Below are positions 39,062 to 49,578 of a stretch of 64,000 nucleotides of DNA, in pieces. Numbering within the stretch: the first letter of the stretch is position 1; every line of letters starts with the position of its first letter. The notes beneath the pieces are model-generated. The model saw only the letters and a list, made by a program, of their open reading frames with translations, searched no databases and was not told where the DNA came from. Origin of the DNA: Chloroflexi bacterium 44-23 (lineage in GTDB: Bacteria; Chloroflexota; Anaerolineae; Anaerolineales; Anaerolineaceae); contig MKUW01000021.1 of assembly GCA_001899005.1 (NCBI GenBank), positions 124,001 to 188,000 on the forward strand, read 5' to 3'. The position numbers and the translations under genes were made by a program.

Positions 39062-39068
39062 GGTAAAA

Positions 39069-39395
39069 ATGGAAATTCAATTACTTTACTTTGAGGACTG
39101 TCCTTCATGGCAAAACGCACTATCGAACCTGCGTACAGTGCTGAAAGAAATTGATTTGAATATTGAAATCAATCTACGTGAAGTGAAATCAGATAAAGAA
39201 GCGCAGGAGACAAAATTCCTCGGATCGCCCTCTTTCCAATTAAATGGTCAGGATTTCTGGCATGAAGAAAGACAATCTTATTGGATGAACTGCCGGGTTT
39301 ATATAACTCCTGAGGGCTTGAAAGGTTGGCCTACCATAGAAATACTTCGTCAAAAATTGGTGGAACTAATCACAGATAAGGAAAATATAAAATGA
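39069..39395 (+). CDS. DUF2703/thioredoxin-like small protein
   Basis: EIQLLYFEDCPSWQNALSNLRTVL; FLGSPSFQLNGQDF. Confidence 0.65.
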   Translation: MEIQLLYFEDCPSWQNALSNLRTVLKEIDLNIEINLREVKSDKEAQETKFLGSPSFQLNGQDFWHEERQSYWMNCRVYITPEGLKGWPTIEILRQKLVELITDKENIK

Positions 39396-39769
39396 ACACA
39401 ATTCAAATTGCAGTTAGCCTTGGAGGACTTGTCCTAAGTTTATTTATCGTTTGGTTTTTTTGGTTAGCACCAAAAGGGCAAATGCGGGTTTCAGCCAGTT
39501 CCAGCGGTGTTCAGGAAGTAGCCATCTCAGTAAAAGGCGGTTATACCCCTGATATTATCGTGGTCAAAGCCGGTCAGCCGCTTCGAATGCGTTTTACGCG
39601 CCAAGAGAGTTCTTCCTGTTCTGAAATGGTGCTTTTACCGGACTTTAACCAAAGTGCAAAATTGCCGGAAGGTGAGGAAGTATCCATTGAATTTACCCCT
39701 GAAAAACCCGGCGAGTATGGGTTTCAATGCCAGATGGGAATGCTGCGCGGAAAGTTGATCGTAGAGTAA
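39392..39769 (+). CDS. Membrane-anchored cupredoxin
   Basis: GYTPDIIVVKAGQPLRMRFTRQESSSCSEMVLLPDF...GEYGFQCQMGMLRGKLIVE. Confidence 0.85.
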   Translation: MNTIQIAVSLGGLVLSLFIVWFFWLAPKGQMRVSASSSGVQEVAISVKGGYTPDIIVVKAGQPLRMRFTRQESSSCSEMVLLPDFNQSAKLPEGEEVSIEFTPEKPGEYGFQCQMGMLRGKLIVE

Positions 39770-39980
39770 GCATATTTAATAAATAATTTGGCAATCATCT
39801 TTACAATAACTTCACATATCCTTTATAAGGTGTTTGAACTTAATGGGTAAGATGAAGATGTAACAGGCATCTTTTTAATAAATATAGAATTGGTGTTTTC
39901 GGATGGTCACATACCTTAACACACCACCTTTATTGAGAAGATACGCAAACCATGTACTAATCGAACAGGAGAAATTAATT

Positions 39981-40388
39981 ATGAAAAAAACATCAGAAAA
40001 TTTTGCTTACTACACAGTACTTAATATGGATCACGAACAAGCCGTAGAAAAAGTCACTGCAGCACTTAAGGAAGAAGGCTTTGGTGTATTAACTAATATT
40101 GATATGCAAGCAACCCTTAAACAGAAGTTGGACGTCGATTTCAGAAAGTATGCTATTCTAGGCGCCTGTAATCCACCACTGGCTCACCAATCACTCAAAA
40201 CCCAATTAAACATAGGGCTTCTGCTGCCATGCAATGTGATCGTATATGAGGAAGACAACGGCAGTGTCGTCGAAATACTAGACCCGATAAAAATGATGAA
40301 AGTGGCTGAAAACCCAGACTTAGAGCCTGTTGCTCAGGATGCACAAAGCCGATTGCAGCGTGTGATCAAAACTTTGAAAAATGAGTAA
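39981..40388 (+). CDS. DUF302 protein
   Basis: ALKEEGFGVLTNIDMQATLKQKLDVDFRKYAILGACNPPLAHQSL...LLLPCNVIVYE. Confidence 0.9.
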   Translation: MKKTSENFAYYTVLNMDHEQAVEKVTAALKEEGFGVLTNIDMQATLKQKLDVDFRKYAILGACNPPLAHQSLKTQLNIGLLLPCNVIVYEEDNGSVVEILDPIKMMKVAENPDLEPVAQDAQSRLQRVIKTLKNE

Positions 40389-40651
40389 AAAAGACAAATT
40401 TATCTTTTCAGACGAAACTATTATCAAAAAAAACTAAACACTAAATTTTATTGGGATTCCAATTTGCCTGTCTAAGCAAAAAACTTCAGGCTTGCGGATA
40501 CCGATTTAGAGCAGCAATAATTTTTTTACAAATGTAAGAGGTGAAAAATCCTATATAGAGGGTTTAAATCAGAAAGTAAAAGGTATAAAATGAACTTAAT
40601 GGGATTAATAATTTATAAAATTTCGTAATCTAATCTTTTCAGGAGGAAAAA

Positions 40652-42805
40652 ATGGATGAAACACACAATCATAAACACGGTAACCATAACAATACCGATG
40701 TGGGTTTAAATAATACAAAAGAAATACCTTCACATCAACTGAATCACAATACTCATTCCGAAGGTCATGAAAATCTCGAATCACATAAGAAGCATGATGG
40801 TGGTCAGGACCACAGCGCCCATGTGGATCATAGTGGGCATGAGCAAATGTTCCGTAAGAAGTTTTGGGTCTCACTCATACTTTCGATCCCCGTATTAATT
40901 TTCAGCTCTTCAATTCAGACCTGGTTGGGTTACAGCGTGCCGGAATTTCCAGGCAGCACCTGGATCACCCCAGTCTTTGCAGTTATTGTCTTCTTATATG
41001 GCGGAATGCCCTTCTTACAAATGGCAGTTCCCGAAATAAAAAATCGCCAACCTGGTATGATGACCCTGATTTCACTGGCAATCAGTGTGGCTTTCGTTTA
41101 CAGCGTAGCGGCGCTGTTCCTACCTACCAGTGTCACTTTCTTTTGGGAACTGGTCACCCTGATCGACATTATGCTCTTAGGGCATTGGATCGAAATGCGC
41201 AGTATACGACAGGCTTCCGGAGCTTTGAATGAATTAGCACGCTTAATGCCAGACACAGCCGAAAGGATTCTGTCAGATGGCAAAACTGAAACCATCTCGG
41301 TAAATCAATTAAAGAATGATGATGTAGTTCTTGTCCGCCCAGGCACGAACGTACCGGCAGATGGTAAGGTGCAAGAAGGTGAATCGGATGTCAATGAAGC
41401 CATGCTTACCGGGGAATCTATGCCCGTGAAAAAGCAGAATGGGGATAAGGTAATCGCCGGGACAATTAATGGAGATGGCAGCCTGCGGGTAAAAATAACT
41501 GCCACCGGCGACGAAACGGCTCTGGCAGGTATTATGCGCCTGGTAGAGCAGGCACAACAAAGTAAATCCAATACCCAGATTTTGGCAGACAAAGCTGCCG
41601 GATGGTTATTCTATATAGCTTTGGGTGTGGCCGCATTAACCACAGTTGCATGGACGATCGCCGTCGGGTTTAATGTGGAAGTTATTGCCCGTGTTGCAAC
41701 TGTCCTTGTTATCGCCTGTCCGCATGCCTTGGGGCTTGCAGTACCTCTGGTTGTAGCAATTACAACTGCAATGGGTGCCCGAAATGGTATTTTAGTTAGG
41801 GATCGTCTAGCGCTTGAAAAAGCCCGCAAGATTAACATGATCGTTTTTGATAAAACCGGCACGCTCACCGAAGGCGAGTTTGGCGTTGTCGCGATTAAAA
41901 CTGTTGAGGATGTAACTAATGCAGAAGCATTAGCATTGACAGCCGCAATTGAGGGCGACTCAGAACACACTATCGCCCGTGGAATTCGCAAATCTGCTAA
42001 TGAAAGGCAGCTTTCTATACCGGACATCTCAGGTTTTGAAGCTATCAAGGGACGTGGTGTAAAAGCTGTTTATGAAGGTCATCCTGTATACGTCGGTGGT
42101 CCCCGCTTGTTAGAAATGCTCAAAATTGAACTTCCCAAAGATATTGCTGAATTCGAACATCAAGCCAGTCTAAAAGGTCAAAGCGTTATAAACCTGGTTG
42201 AAGAAGGTACAAAGGGACCGCGTGTACTGGCTGCTTTCGCCTTGGCAGATGTTATCCGGACAGAAAGCAAGGCTGCCATTCAAAAACTACACGAGATGAA
42301 TATTGAAGTAGCTATGTTGACTGGTGACAGCCAGGCAGTAGCAAAAGCCGTTGCAGATGAGCTTGGTATTGACACATATTTCGCTGAAGTTTTGCCGGAA
42401 CATAAAGATCAGAAGATCATGGAACTTCAAAAACAGGGAAAAAGTGTTGCAATGGTTGGCGATGGCGTTAACGATGCGCCGGCACTCACGCGTGCAGATG
42501 TTGGTATTGCCATTGGCAGTGGAACGGATGTAGCCATTGAATCAGCAGGCATTATCCTGGTAAAGAGTAATCCCATGGATGTGGTTAAGATATTCGACCT
42601 TAGTCGGGCTAGTTACAGAAAAATGATTCAGAACCTGATCTGGGCAGCGGGATACAATATTGTTGCCTTACCATTGGCTGCCGGCGTTTTAGCGCCAATT
42701 GGTATCCTTCTCTCTCCCGCTATGGGCGCTGTACTGATGTCGTTGAGCACAGTGATTGTTGCCATCAATGCACAATTGCTGCGAGGGCATAAATTAGCAG
42801 CATGA
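40652..42805 (+). CDS. copB: CopB-type P1B ATPase with His-rich N-terminus
   Basis: [10 protein letters not shown]... N-terminus; [38 protein letters not shown]. Confidence 0.92.
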   Translation: MDETHNHKHGNHNNTDVGLNNTKEIPSHQLNHNTHSEGHENLESHKKHDGGQDHSAHVDHSGHEQMFRKKFWVSLILSIPVLIFSSSIQTWLGYSVPEFPGSTWITPVFAVIVFLYGGMPFLQMAVPEIKNRQPGMMTLISLAISVAFVYSVAALFLPTSVTFFWELVTLIDIMLLGHWIEMRSIRQASGALNELARLMPDTAERILSDGKTETISVNQLKNDDVVLVRPGTNVPADGKVQEGESDVNEAMLTGESMPVKKQNGDKVIAGTINGDGSLRVKITATGDETALAGIMRLVEQAQQSKSNTQILADKAAGWLFYIALGVAALTTVAWTIAVGFNVEVIARVATVLVIACPHALGLAVPLVVAITTAMGARNGILVRDRLALEKARKINMIVFDKTGTLTEGEFGVVAIKTVEDVTNAEALALTAAIEGDSEHTIARGIRKSANERQLSIPDISGFEAIKGRGVKAVYEGHPVYVGGPRLLEMLKIELPKDIAEFEHQASLKGQSVINLVEEGTKGPRVLAAFALADVIRTESKAAIQKLHEMNIEVAMLTGDSQAVAKAVADELGIDTYFAEVLPEHKDQKIMELQKQGKSVAMVGDGVNDAPALTRADVGIAIGSGTDVAIESAGIILVKSNPMDVVKIFDLSRASYRKMIQNLIWAAGYNIVALPLAAGVLAPIGILLSPAMGAVLMSLSTVIVAINAQLLRGHKLAA

Positions 42806-43111
42806 GAATACTAAAAGTGAGTGGGATTTAGTTACTATATTCCACTCACTTTATCCGGTAAATAAAGATTTCAGTTAAAAACTAATCACCGATATTTCGC
42901 CTGAAATCAACTGGAAAAACTGTAAGAATATTATATTTCAAATTTTAACCAATAAATTAGATTTAAGAAAATTGCTGTGTCTATCGCAGGGTTTTATGAT
43001 TATTTTCAACTGAATTATTTACATATTCTTTAAGCAGTCTTCAAATTAGCTTTAAGTTGGAAGCTTATAATGAAGTTACAAAAATAGATATATTCATAAA
43101 GGAGAAATAAC

Positions 43112-43308
43112 ATGAGGGGTTTTGACTTGATTTTTACGTTACTTTTTAGTGCCCCGACTTCCTATGCAATAGGTTGGAAATTGGAGATTCTTTTTAAAGA
43201 AAAGTCGTACGGTTATTCTAAAACATTAAAGATTTACTAATAAATCGTTATGAGCGTGGTGAAATTAGTAAAGAAGAATTACAATAATTATTAAGAGATC
43301 TGGAATAA
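43112..43308 (+). pseudogene. Remnant of a SHOCT-type small membrane protein gene
   Basis: RBS+ATG MRGFDLIFTLLFSAP..., then in another frame LLINRYERGEISKEELQ-*-LLRDLE*; frameshift plus TAA. Confidence 0.65.
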
Positions 43309-43317
43309 CAAAACAAT

Positions 43318-43980
43318 ATGACAAGCAAACAAAATCAAACATCCGAAATAAATTCTGACAAGCTCAAAAGAAAAACAAATCCAACAGAACGACGTTATGA
43401 TCGGATTGCACCATTTTACGATCTAATGGAATGGATAACCGAACGATCAGTATTTCAGGATTGGCGTAATAAGCTTTGGTCACGTATATCTCCCGGAAAA
43501 ATCATGGAAGTTGGTGTTGGGACAGGAAAGAATATCCCATATTACCCAAAAGGCGCTGAAGTGACAGCTATCGACCTTAGTAAAGGTATGCTAATAAAAG
43601 CTAAAGAAAGGGCGATAACACTAAATATAAAGGTTGATTTGCAACATATGGACGTTCAAAGGATATCCTTCCCTGATAATACTTTTGATACCGCCGTAGC
43701 AACATTTGTATTCTGTTCCGTTCCAAATCCAATCAAAGGGCTCCAGGAATTAAAGAGGGTTATAAAAAAGGATGGAGATATCTGGCTTCTTGAACACGTA
43801 CGGGTTAATAAACCTGTTATCGGCCCCTTAATGGATATAGCAAATCCACTCGTTGTACGTATAATGGGAGCGAATATTAATCGCCAGACTGTGGAAAATG
43901 TAAAAAAGGCGGGTTTACAAATTTTATCTGTAGAAAAATTAAAAGGTAATTTAGTTAAACTTATTCATTGTAAAGTGTAA
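43318..43980 (+). CDS. SAM-dependent methyltransferase
   Basis: IMEVGVGTGKNIPYYPKGAEVTAIDLSKGML; FDTAVATFVFCSVPNP. Confidence 0.9.
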   Translation: MTSKQNQTSEINSDKLKRKTNPTERRYDRIAPFYDLMEWITERSVFQDWRNKLWSRISPGKIMEVGVGTGKNIPYYPKGAEVTAIDLSKGMLIKAKERAITLNIKVDLQHMDVQRISFPDNTFDTAVATFVFCSVPNPIKGLQELKRVIKKDGDIWLLEHVRVNKPVIGPLMDIANPLVVRIMGANINRQTVENVKKAGLQILSVEKLKGNLVKLIHCKV

Positions 43981-44076
43981 TATCAATAACAATGACCTCA
44001 CACCTGGAACATATTATAAACACTTGTTTAAAAAATTTTCCGAAGAGGGATAATAAAAATTAATAATTGAGACAAG

Positions 44077-44090
44077 GGGCAAAATTGCCC
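44077..44090. promoter_or_regulatory. Palindrome GGGCAA-AA-TTGCCC
   Basis: Perfect 6+2+6 inverted repeat in intergenic DNA before the 44292 gene. Confidence 0.45.
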
Positions 44091-44291
44091 ACTTTGAAAC
44101 AAGCAATTCAGCTCTGTTCGATATTGGAAAACCACTTTAATATATTAACATGAGAAGCAAGAAATACATTGTCTGGCTCTCCGATAATCAGAGATATGTT
44201 TTCAATATGAAAAACGCGAATAACAGAAGACGCTGGATATTTCGAGAGAGGATACTTGTAAAATAACGATTGTTTCTTTCACGAGGTGAAA

Positions 44292-45152
44292 ATGAACAAA
44301 ATTGTGCGCCGTTTGATCGGTGCAATCCTTATTGTAGATGGCTTGTTAACATTTGTCTTTGGTAAAAAATATATACATATATTCTTGTCTGAAAAGTAAA
44401 AAAACTTTTACCAGAAATTTATAAAGCAATTACTTGTTCTTCCCGCCTGGCAACTTCGCGCAGCAGCTGCAATTGAAACAGGAATAGGATTAAACCTTTT
44501 AGGAAAATCATCCCTCAAAGTTCCAACTTTTTATAAACTTGTTGCCAAGGGCTATGCCGCTATCGATCCTGGCTGGCGGGAGTGGTTTTATGGACAAGCT
44601 CATCAGCAATTTGACCAGGCAATATCAATTGCTCAACCCCAAAACGGAAAAATTCTTGATTTGGGTTGTGGTGTTGGTGCTAACGTATCCCGATTAATTG
44701 CCCTTGAAATACCTTATAGTTCGTATACTGGTGTAGACCTTACCCCAGAAATGCTTCATTATGCAATAAATCGATACAATCATCTTCCAAATGTATCTTT
44801 TCAGCAGTTGAATCTTATTAGCGATCCTCTTCCTGAGGGCCCTTATGATTTGATCATTTCTACCTGGGTTTTAGAACATCTTCCACATCCAGCACAGGTA
44901 GTAGAAAAGGCATGGGAACATTTACAGCCGGGAGGACATATGGTCTTGTTGTTTGAAGCCCAGGCTGATTCACTCTTGAGTCGGATAATCAACCAAATAT
45001 ATCCATTATTTAGTGCAAAGTTGGTTGCTAAAAGCGAATACAGGAATTTTCCGGGAGAAATTATCTTGGAAAAGCACTTTTCTGGGCCGCTTGGTGATCT
45101 GGCGCTTCTTGTTTTAGAAAAGCCTGAAGTGATAAACGAGCAACGGATATAA
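44292..45152 (+). pseudogene. Methyltransferase with in-frame TAA at 44397-44399 (decayed or split gene)
   Basis: RBS+ATG MNKIVRRLIGAILIVDGLLTFVFGKKYIHIFLSEK-*-KNFYQKFIKQLLVLPAWQLRAAAA...ILDLGCGVGANVSRL; same frame across the stop; no good start between the stop and the SAM motif. Confidence 0.6.
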
Positions 45153-45428
45153 GCATTCTGGTAAACCTGGTAAATTTTTACGGAAAGATTTCGTTTGGAA
45201 AAATCACCTTCGAGAAGCGATTAATTTGCAATTATTCTTTAACTTTATAGAATTTCTTTACCTTCAGGGGAGAAATTTCTAACTGATTGGTGACACTGAC
45301 AGCACAAATAACATCCCAATTGCAAGGATGGTTCTTTACATGATGTCATATAAAAAAGATTTAGGTGACATATGCCGCGCTTTTTAAGGAAACCTCCTGG
45401 TTGCTGAAAACATACCAACTAAACAACT

Positions 45429-46349
45429 ATGAAACTTGATATTAAGCCAACCACATTAAAGCTGGGTGCATTGTTAAAATTGTTGCCTATTCTAGGAATT
45501 AGTGTTACTTATGCCATTTGCTACACAGCAATCAAGTTTGGCTTGAAATATTCCCCACCTCTCATTTTTGGTGGAATGAGAGCATTCATCGGGGGATTAA
45601 CCTTATTATCAATTCTAATTGTCTTGAGACGACCGTTTTTACCGGAACGACAGGAATGGAGAGTTATTCTTCTGATGGGTTTAATTTCCACTACCTTAAA
45701 TTTCGGTGCAATGTTTCTCAGCCCAGATTTTATTGGAGCTGGTATTGCATCTGTTTTGGGAAATCTACAGCCACTAATAGCCCTAATGTTGGCTGTAATA
45801 TTTCTAGGCGAGCGAATAACGGTTCCGAAAATCACAGCAATGTTTTTTGGATTAGCAGGGGTGATCTTGATTACTTTTCCTGCTTTTTCCGGAACACCAC
45901 GCTATGGAATTGGTGGCAGTCTGCTGGCATTGTCTATCTCTTTCAGTTCAGCTATAGGAACAATCCTTGCCAAACACTTAATTCAAAAATCCAAAATTCT
46001 ACTTTATGCGGCCTGGCAACTAATTATTGGTAGCCTACCACTTTTGGCTATTTCCATCCTGGTTGAACCAGTAAAAAAGATAGCTTGGACCCCGAATTTC
46101 ATTGGCATTCTGCTCTTTTTAGCTTTGGTAGGAACATCTCTTGTAACCGCTGCTTGGTATTGGCTACTTCAAAATCAAGAGGTGGGTTTTCTGAGCCTAT
46201 TCCTCTTCCTGACACCATTATTTGGGTTAGGAATAGCAGCTTATGCTTTCGATGAACGATTGGATTTGATGGCAAGTATTGGGGTTGTCTGTATCCTTGT
46301 TGGTATTACGATTATTTCAAGAAGTCCTGAAAAAGCATTCCCAGGCTGA
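45429..46349 (+). CDS. EamA/DMT-family transporter
   Basis: Two EamA repeats, LGERITVPKITAMFFGLAGVILI; 10 TM-like pattern. Confidence 0.9.
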   Translation: MKLDIKPTTLKLGALLKLLPILGISVTYAICYTAIKFGLKYSPPLIFGGMRAFIGGLTLLSILIVLRRPFLPERQEWRVILLMGLISTTLNFGAMFLSPDFIGAGIASVLGNLQPLIALMLAVIFLGERITVPKITAMFFGLAGVILITFPAFSGTPRYGIGGSLLALSISFSSAIGTILAKHLIQKSKILLYAAWQLIIGSLPLLAISILVEPVKKIAWTPNFIGILLFLALVGTSLVTAAWYWLLQNQEVGFLSLFLFLTPLFGLGIAAYAFDERLDLMASIGVVCILVGITIISRSPEKAFPG

Positions 46350-46481
46350 TCAGCAGAAGCATTTTTGACAATTGAGGACCATTTACATTTCTCAGCTCAG
46401 CAATTGTTGGAAGGACTTTCGAACAAGAACCAACAACAATTTTTCGGAAGGATAATCAATCGGTTTGGATTTTTTTATTAA

Positions 46482-46727
46482 CTACAATACATCGCCTTTC
46501 AATCGGTACCATAACCATCCAATCGCACAACCCAGCAAACTTCCAACCAATCCCGACAACCAATGAACAGGGTGTGGCAAGGCATCAAATGCTATTCTAC
46601 CGAAGACATAACCTAGAAGCCCTAATCCGATCATCCAAATGAATACCACTAGCGACCATTCTGCACTTGGATTAGCTTTTCGTCCTCGATCAGATCGTTT
46701 ATTGGATTTCTTAATCGTCCTTTTCAT
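46482..46727 (-). CDS. Small two-TM membrane protein
   Basis: Hydrophobic pattern, basic N-terminus. Confidence 0.5.
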   Translation of the reverse strand: MKRTIKKSNKRSDRGRKANPSAEWSLVVFIWMIGLGLLGYVFGRIAFDALPHPVHWLSGLVGSLLGCAIGWLWYRLKGDVL

Positions 46728-47017
46728 TTTTTCACCTTCCTGGGTATAAGAAATTTTTGCAAGACAAATAAATTGATTATTTAAAAAACTGCCACAGTGG
46801 CATACTATAAACCATTCTACGAGGTATCAGAGAGCCTGATAAGCGCGAATTTGCCCCCTGCATTATATGCTAAATCGCCTGAATTTTACTCTTCATAAAT
46901 TTGATTCGAAGAAAAGTTTGGAGACAATTTTTCCCATATTCCAATCATTTATTAAATAATCAGATTTATGAATTTTTTTATAAGAAAAACTCTTCTTAAC
47001 TTTCATGCTCGAAAGTC

Positions 47018-47043
47018 AAACCTACCCATTTCGATAGGTTTTT
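47018..47043 (+). terminator. Terminator-like hairpin at the left side of the replication/partition block
   Basis: AAACCTA ... TAGGTTT followed by TT. Confidence 0.45.
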
Positions 47044-47262
47044 ACTGCAATACATACCGATATTGGTATATTGTTTATATACAATTACAGTGTTATTCTT
47101 TGATTGAAATTATTAATCCTACTTTGTCTTTGAATTCCCAATTATGGGTTTCCCACAATCTAATTAAGTCTGCATATAGTAAGGGTCAATTCTATTTCCC
47201 TTACCATCTATTAGCGCACCTATTTGCTGGCATTGTTTATAAGGTTTGGAGAGTAATTGAAA

Positions 47263-47853
47263 ATGGTAGATAAGAATTTTGATTATTTATTCCCCCAAGC
47301 AAAAGTTAAACCAGCTGAGCTTAGAGGATATGTTTGGAAAGTCATTATAGATCCAACCAGGGTCGATGATGATCCTGGAATGTTCTTTGGGAGGTTGTTT
47401 CGAATGATCGATATTCGCCTCAACCGGGACGAGAAATCAACCTGGCCGGATGGAATCATGTTTGAAAACATTACCTCAGGATGCCGACTTACGTATAAAG
47501 ATGGCTTGTTGATGGATCTGACAAATTCCAAAGTCATTCAAAAAAAGCCAAGAATCCGAGATCGCAGCCGGCGGTCAGGTTGCCAAAACCAAACTAAAGG
47601 TGAAAGCAAGGCTAGAAAACCAAATCTCATTTCATCAAACAGTCAGATGCGCCGGTTTGTATTGATTCGGGTGGAAGATCTCACCGGTGTATCAGGGACT
47701 GGCGAAGTTGCAGAAGGAACTGTGTTTAGCAGTGGTTTGGCAGTCATTCACTGGCTCAGGGAACCTTTTGCCATGGGAGTTTATCAGACTCTCGAAGATG
47801 TCATTTCAGTTCATAGTCATGAAGGTCGAACACAGCTGCAATTTATCGATTAA
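47263..47853 (+). CDS. Hypothetical protein of the replication/partition block
   Basis: Long ORF immediately upstream of parA; no recognised domain. Confidence 0.6.
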   Translation: MVDKNFDYLFPQAKVKPAELRGYVWKVIIDPTRVDDDPGMFFGRLFRMIDIRLNRDEKSTWPDGIMFENITSGCRLTYKDGLLMDLTNSKVIQKKPRIRDRSRRSGCQNQTKGESKARKPNLISSNSQMRRFVLIRVEDLTGVSGTGEVAEGTVFSSGLAVIHWLREPFAMGVYQTLEDVISVHSHEGRTQLQFID

Positions 47854-47864
47854 GGAGAAATCAA

Positions 47865-48635
47865 ATGACCACAAAAATTATCACTATCTCGAACCAGAAA
47901 GGTGGGGTAGGAAAGACAACCACCGCCGTAAATCTGGGACATGCTCTCACTCTGAAAAATAAACAAGTGTTGTTGGTTGACCTTGATCCACAAGGGCAGT
48001 GCGCATCCAAGTTGGGCATGGATAGCCAAATGGGAACATATTATTTCCTGACGACTCAGCCAGACTCTCCAAGTGAAATAACATTTATCCGCCAATGGGT
48101 CCGTGATACAGGCCGCGATTTCTTGCAGTTGATTCCAGGCAACTCAATGACCTCCGCTGCGCAAATGATGTTGGGTGTTCAGGACCAACCGATCTCGTAC
48201 ATAAAAGGGCTGCTCAAAACATTCACTAAAGACCGTTTTGATTACATCATTTTCGATACCTCCCCATCTGTGGGTGGCTTGCAGGAACGCGCAATTTGGG
48301 CAGCAGACCTGGTGATTGTTCCTACTGCAACAGAATTCGCATCATTAGATTCATTAGCAAAGACAGTCACGACCATCCAGACATTGAGGGTCAAAAAGAA
48401 TTGGCAAGGGGGATTGCTGGGGATATTACCTACCTTTTTTGATAGTACCAACGAGTCACGCAACTCGCTGCAGGATCTGCAGGTAACATTCAGCGACAAG
48501 GTGCTTTCTCCCATTCATCGGGCGACTGTTTTGCGTGAATGTTGGTCTGAGGCAAAGACCATTTTTGAGTATGCGCCAGAAACGCGGGCTGCCGAGGAAT
48601 ATAAAGCTTTATCAGCTCTCGTATTGAAATATTAG
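47865..48635 (+). CDS. parA: ParA-family ATPase
   Basis: ITISNQKGGVGKTTTAVNLGHAL, VLLVDLDPQGQCASKLG, DYIIFDTSPSVG. Confidence 0.93.
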   Translation: MTTKIITISNQKGGVGKTTTAVNLGHALTLKNKQVLLVDLDPQGQCASKLGMDSQMGTYYFLTTQPDSPSEITFIRQWVRDTGRDFLQLIPGNSMTSAAQMMLGVQDQPISYIKGLLKTFTKDRFDYIIFDTSPSVGGLQERAIWAADLVIVPTATEFASLDSLAKTVTTIQTLRVKKNWQGGLLGILPTFFDSTNESRNSLQDLQVTFSDKVLSPIHRATVLRECWSEAKTIFEYAPETRAAEEYKALSALVLKY

Positions 48636-48640
48636 AGGTC

Positions 48641-49345
48641 ATGATGGTCAGACGCGACGCATTTATAGGATTTCACAATCCTAATCCGATGATCGAGGTT
48701 GAGGAGAATCAACAGCAAGAATCCACGATAATCCAACGACAGCCCTTGGATTTAATTCCCACAGCAGATCGCAAGAAGAAAAGATCTCGCAAATGGGAAC
48801 AGGTTCATCGGTTTGAAACCGTGACCTACCGGGGAATTCCACGGCAAGTTGTGGAGCAGATTGTTGAAATTGCTCAGCGTCTTTCGGTTCCCAGGGATGA
48901 AGTCATCAGGGCATTCCTTGAGTATGGAGTAGATCTATACCGAACTAGAAAAATCAGTCTTTTTGCGTACCCCAAAGCCCAACGGATGACGCTGTTTCCG
49001 GAAGGAGGTCAAGGGAATCCTGTTTTGCCTTCTCAAAAAAATACAGACCAGAATTGGTTGTCGGAAGCATTTCCTGTTCCCAAAAAGAAATCAATAGCAA
49101 GCAAAAAGAAAAAATCCACGAAAGACCAAGACATCATCCCCCATTGGGAGATGCGAGTAACTTTCCGGATTCCAGCTCTATTAAAGGAAGACGTTCGAGC
49201 TATTTCAAGGGAGCACACCTTACCAGTTGGAGAGGTTGTTTGGTTCTTCGTTATGGAAGGTGTGAAAGCCTATCAGAATGGCAACTTACAACTTCAACCA
49301 TCACCGAAGACTATTGGGAAGACTTTGTTTCAGGAAGGATGTTGA
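48641..49345 (+). CDS. Putative partition/DNA-binding partner of ParA (hypothetical)
   Basis: Follows parA by 5 bp; two RHH-like repeats (RQVVEQIVEIAQRLSVPRDEVIRAFLEYGVDLY; IPALLKEDVRAISREHTLPVGEVVWFFVMEGVKAY). Confidence 0.55.
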   Translation: MMVRRDAFIGFHNPNPMIEVEENQQQESTIIQRQPLDLIPTADRKKKRSRKWEQVHRFETVTYRGIPRQVVEQIVEIAQRLSVPRDEVIRAFLEYGVDLYRTRKISLFAYPKAQRMTLFPEGGQGNPVLPSQKNTDQNWLSEAFPVPKKKSIASKKKKSTKDQDIIPHWEMRVTFRIPALLKEDVRAISREHTLPVGEVVWFFVMEGVKAYQNGNLQLQPSPKTIGKTLFQEGC

Positions 49346-49578
49346 TGGCCTCCCTGCGTTCCTGGAAAATCTACCAATATTTTTTCAAGCCAAAAAATAC
49401 GTCTGCGTCCATACTGACGTGCCGCAGACGATGCCGCTGACGTTGAATAAACAGGAAGCACGTAGAGGGGTCTTTCCTGGAGGAAGTGGGATAAACACCA
49501 TTCTTCTGGAAAAAGCCGAAATCTTGCCATTTTTTTGCATTTTTCGAAATTGGTATTTTTATCGATAGGGATTCTTTT

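Noticed and set aside
44292-44399. Stop-codon recoding in the methyltransferase
   Set aside because: The stop is TAA, which is not decoded as Sec; a broken or split gene is simpler
45518-46033. 171-aa plus-strand ORF in another frame of the EamA transporter
   Set aside because: Out-of-frame product with atypical composition; the overlapping transporter is clear
49278-49568. 96-aa ORF after the parA partner
   Set aside because: Mostly overlaps 48641-49345, no recognised motif; region may be spacer or origin DNA
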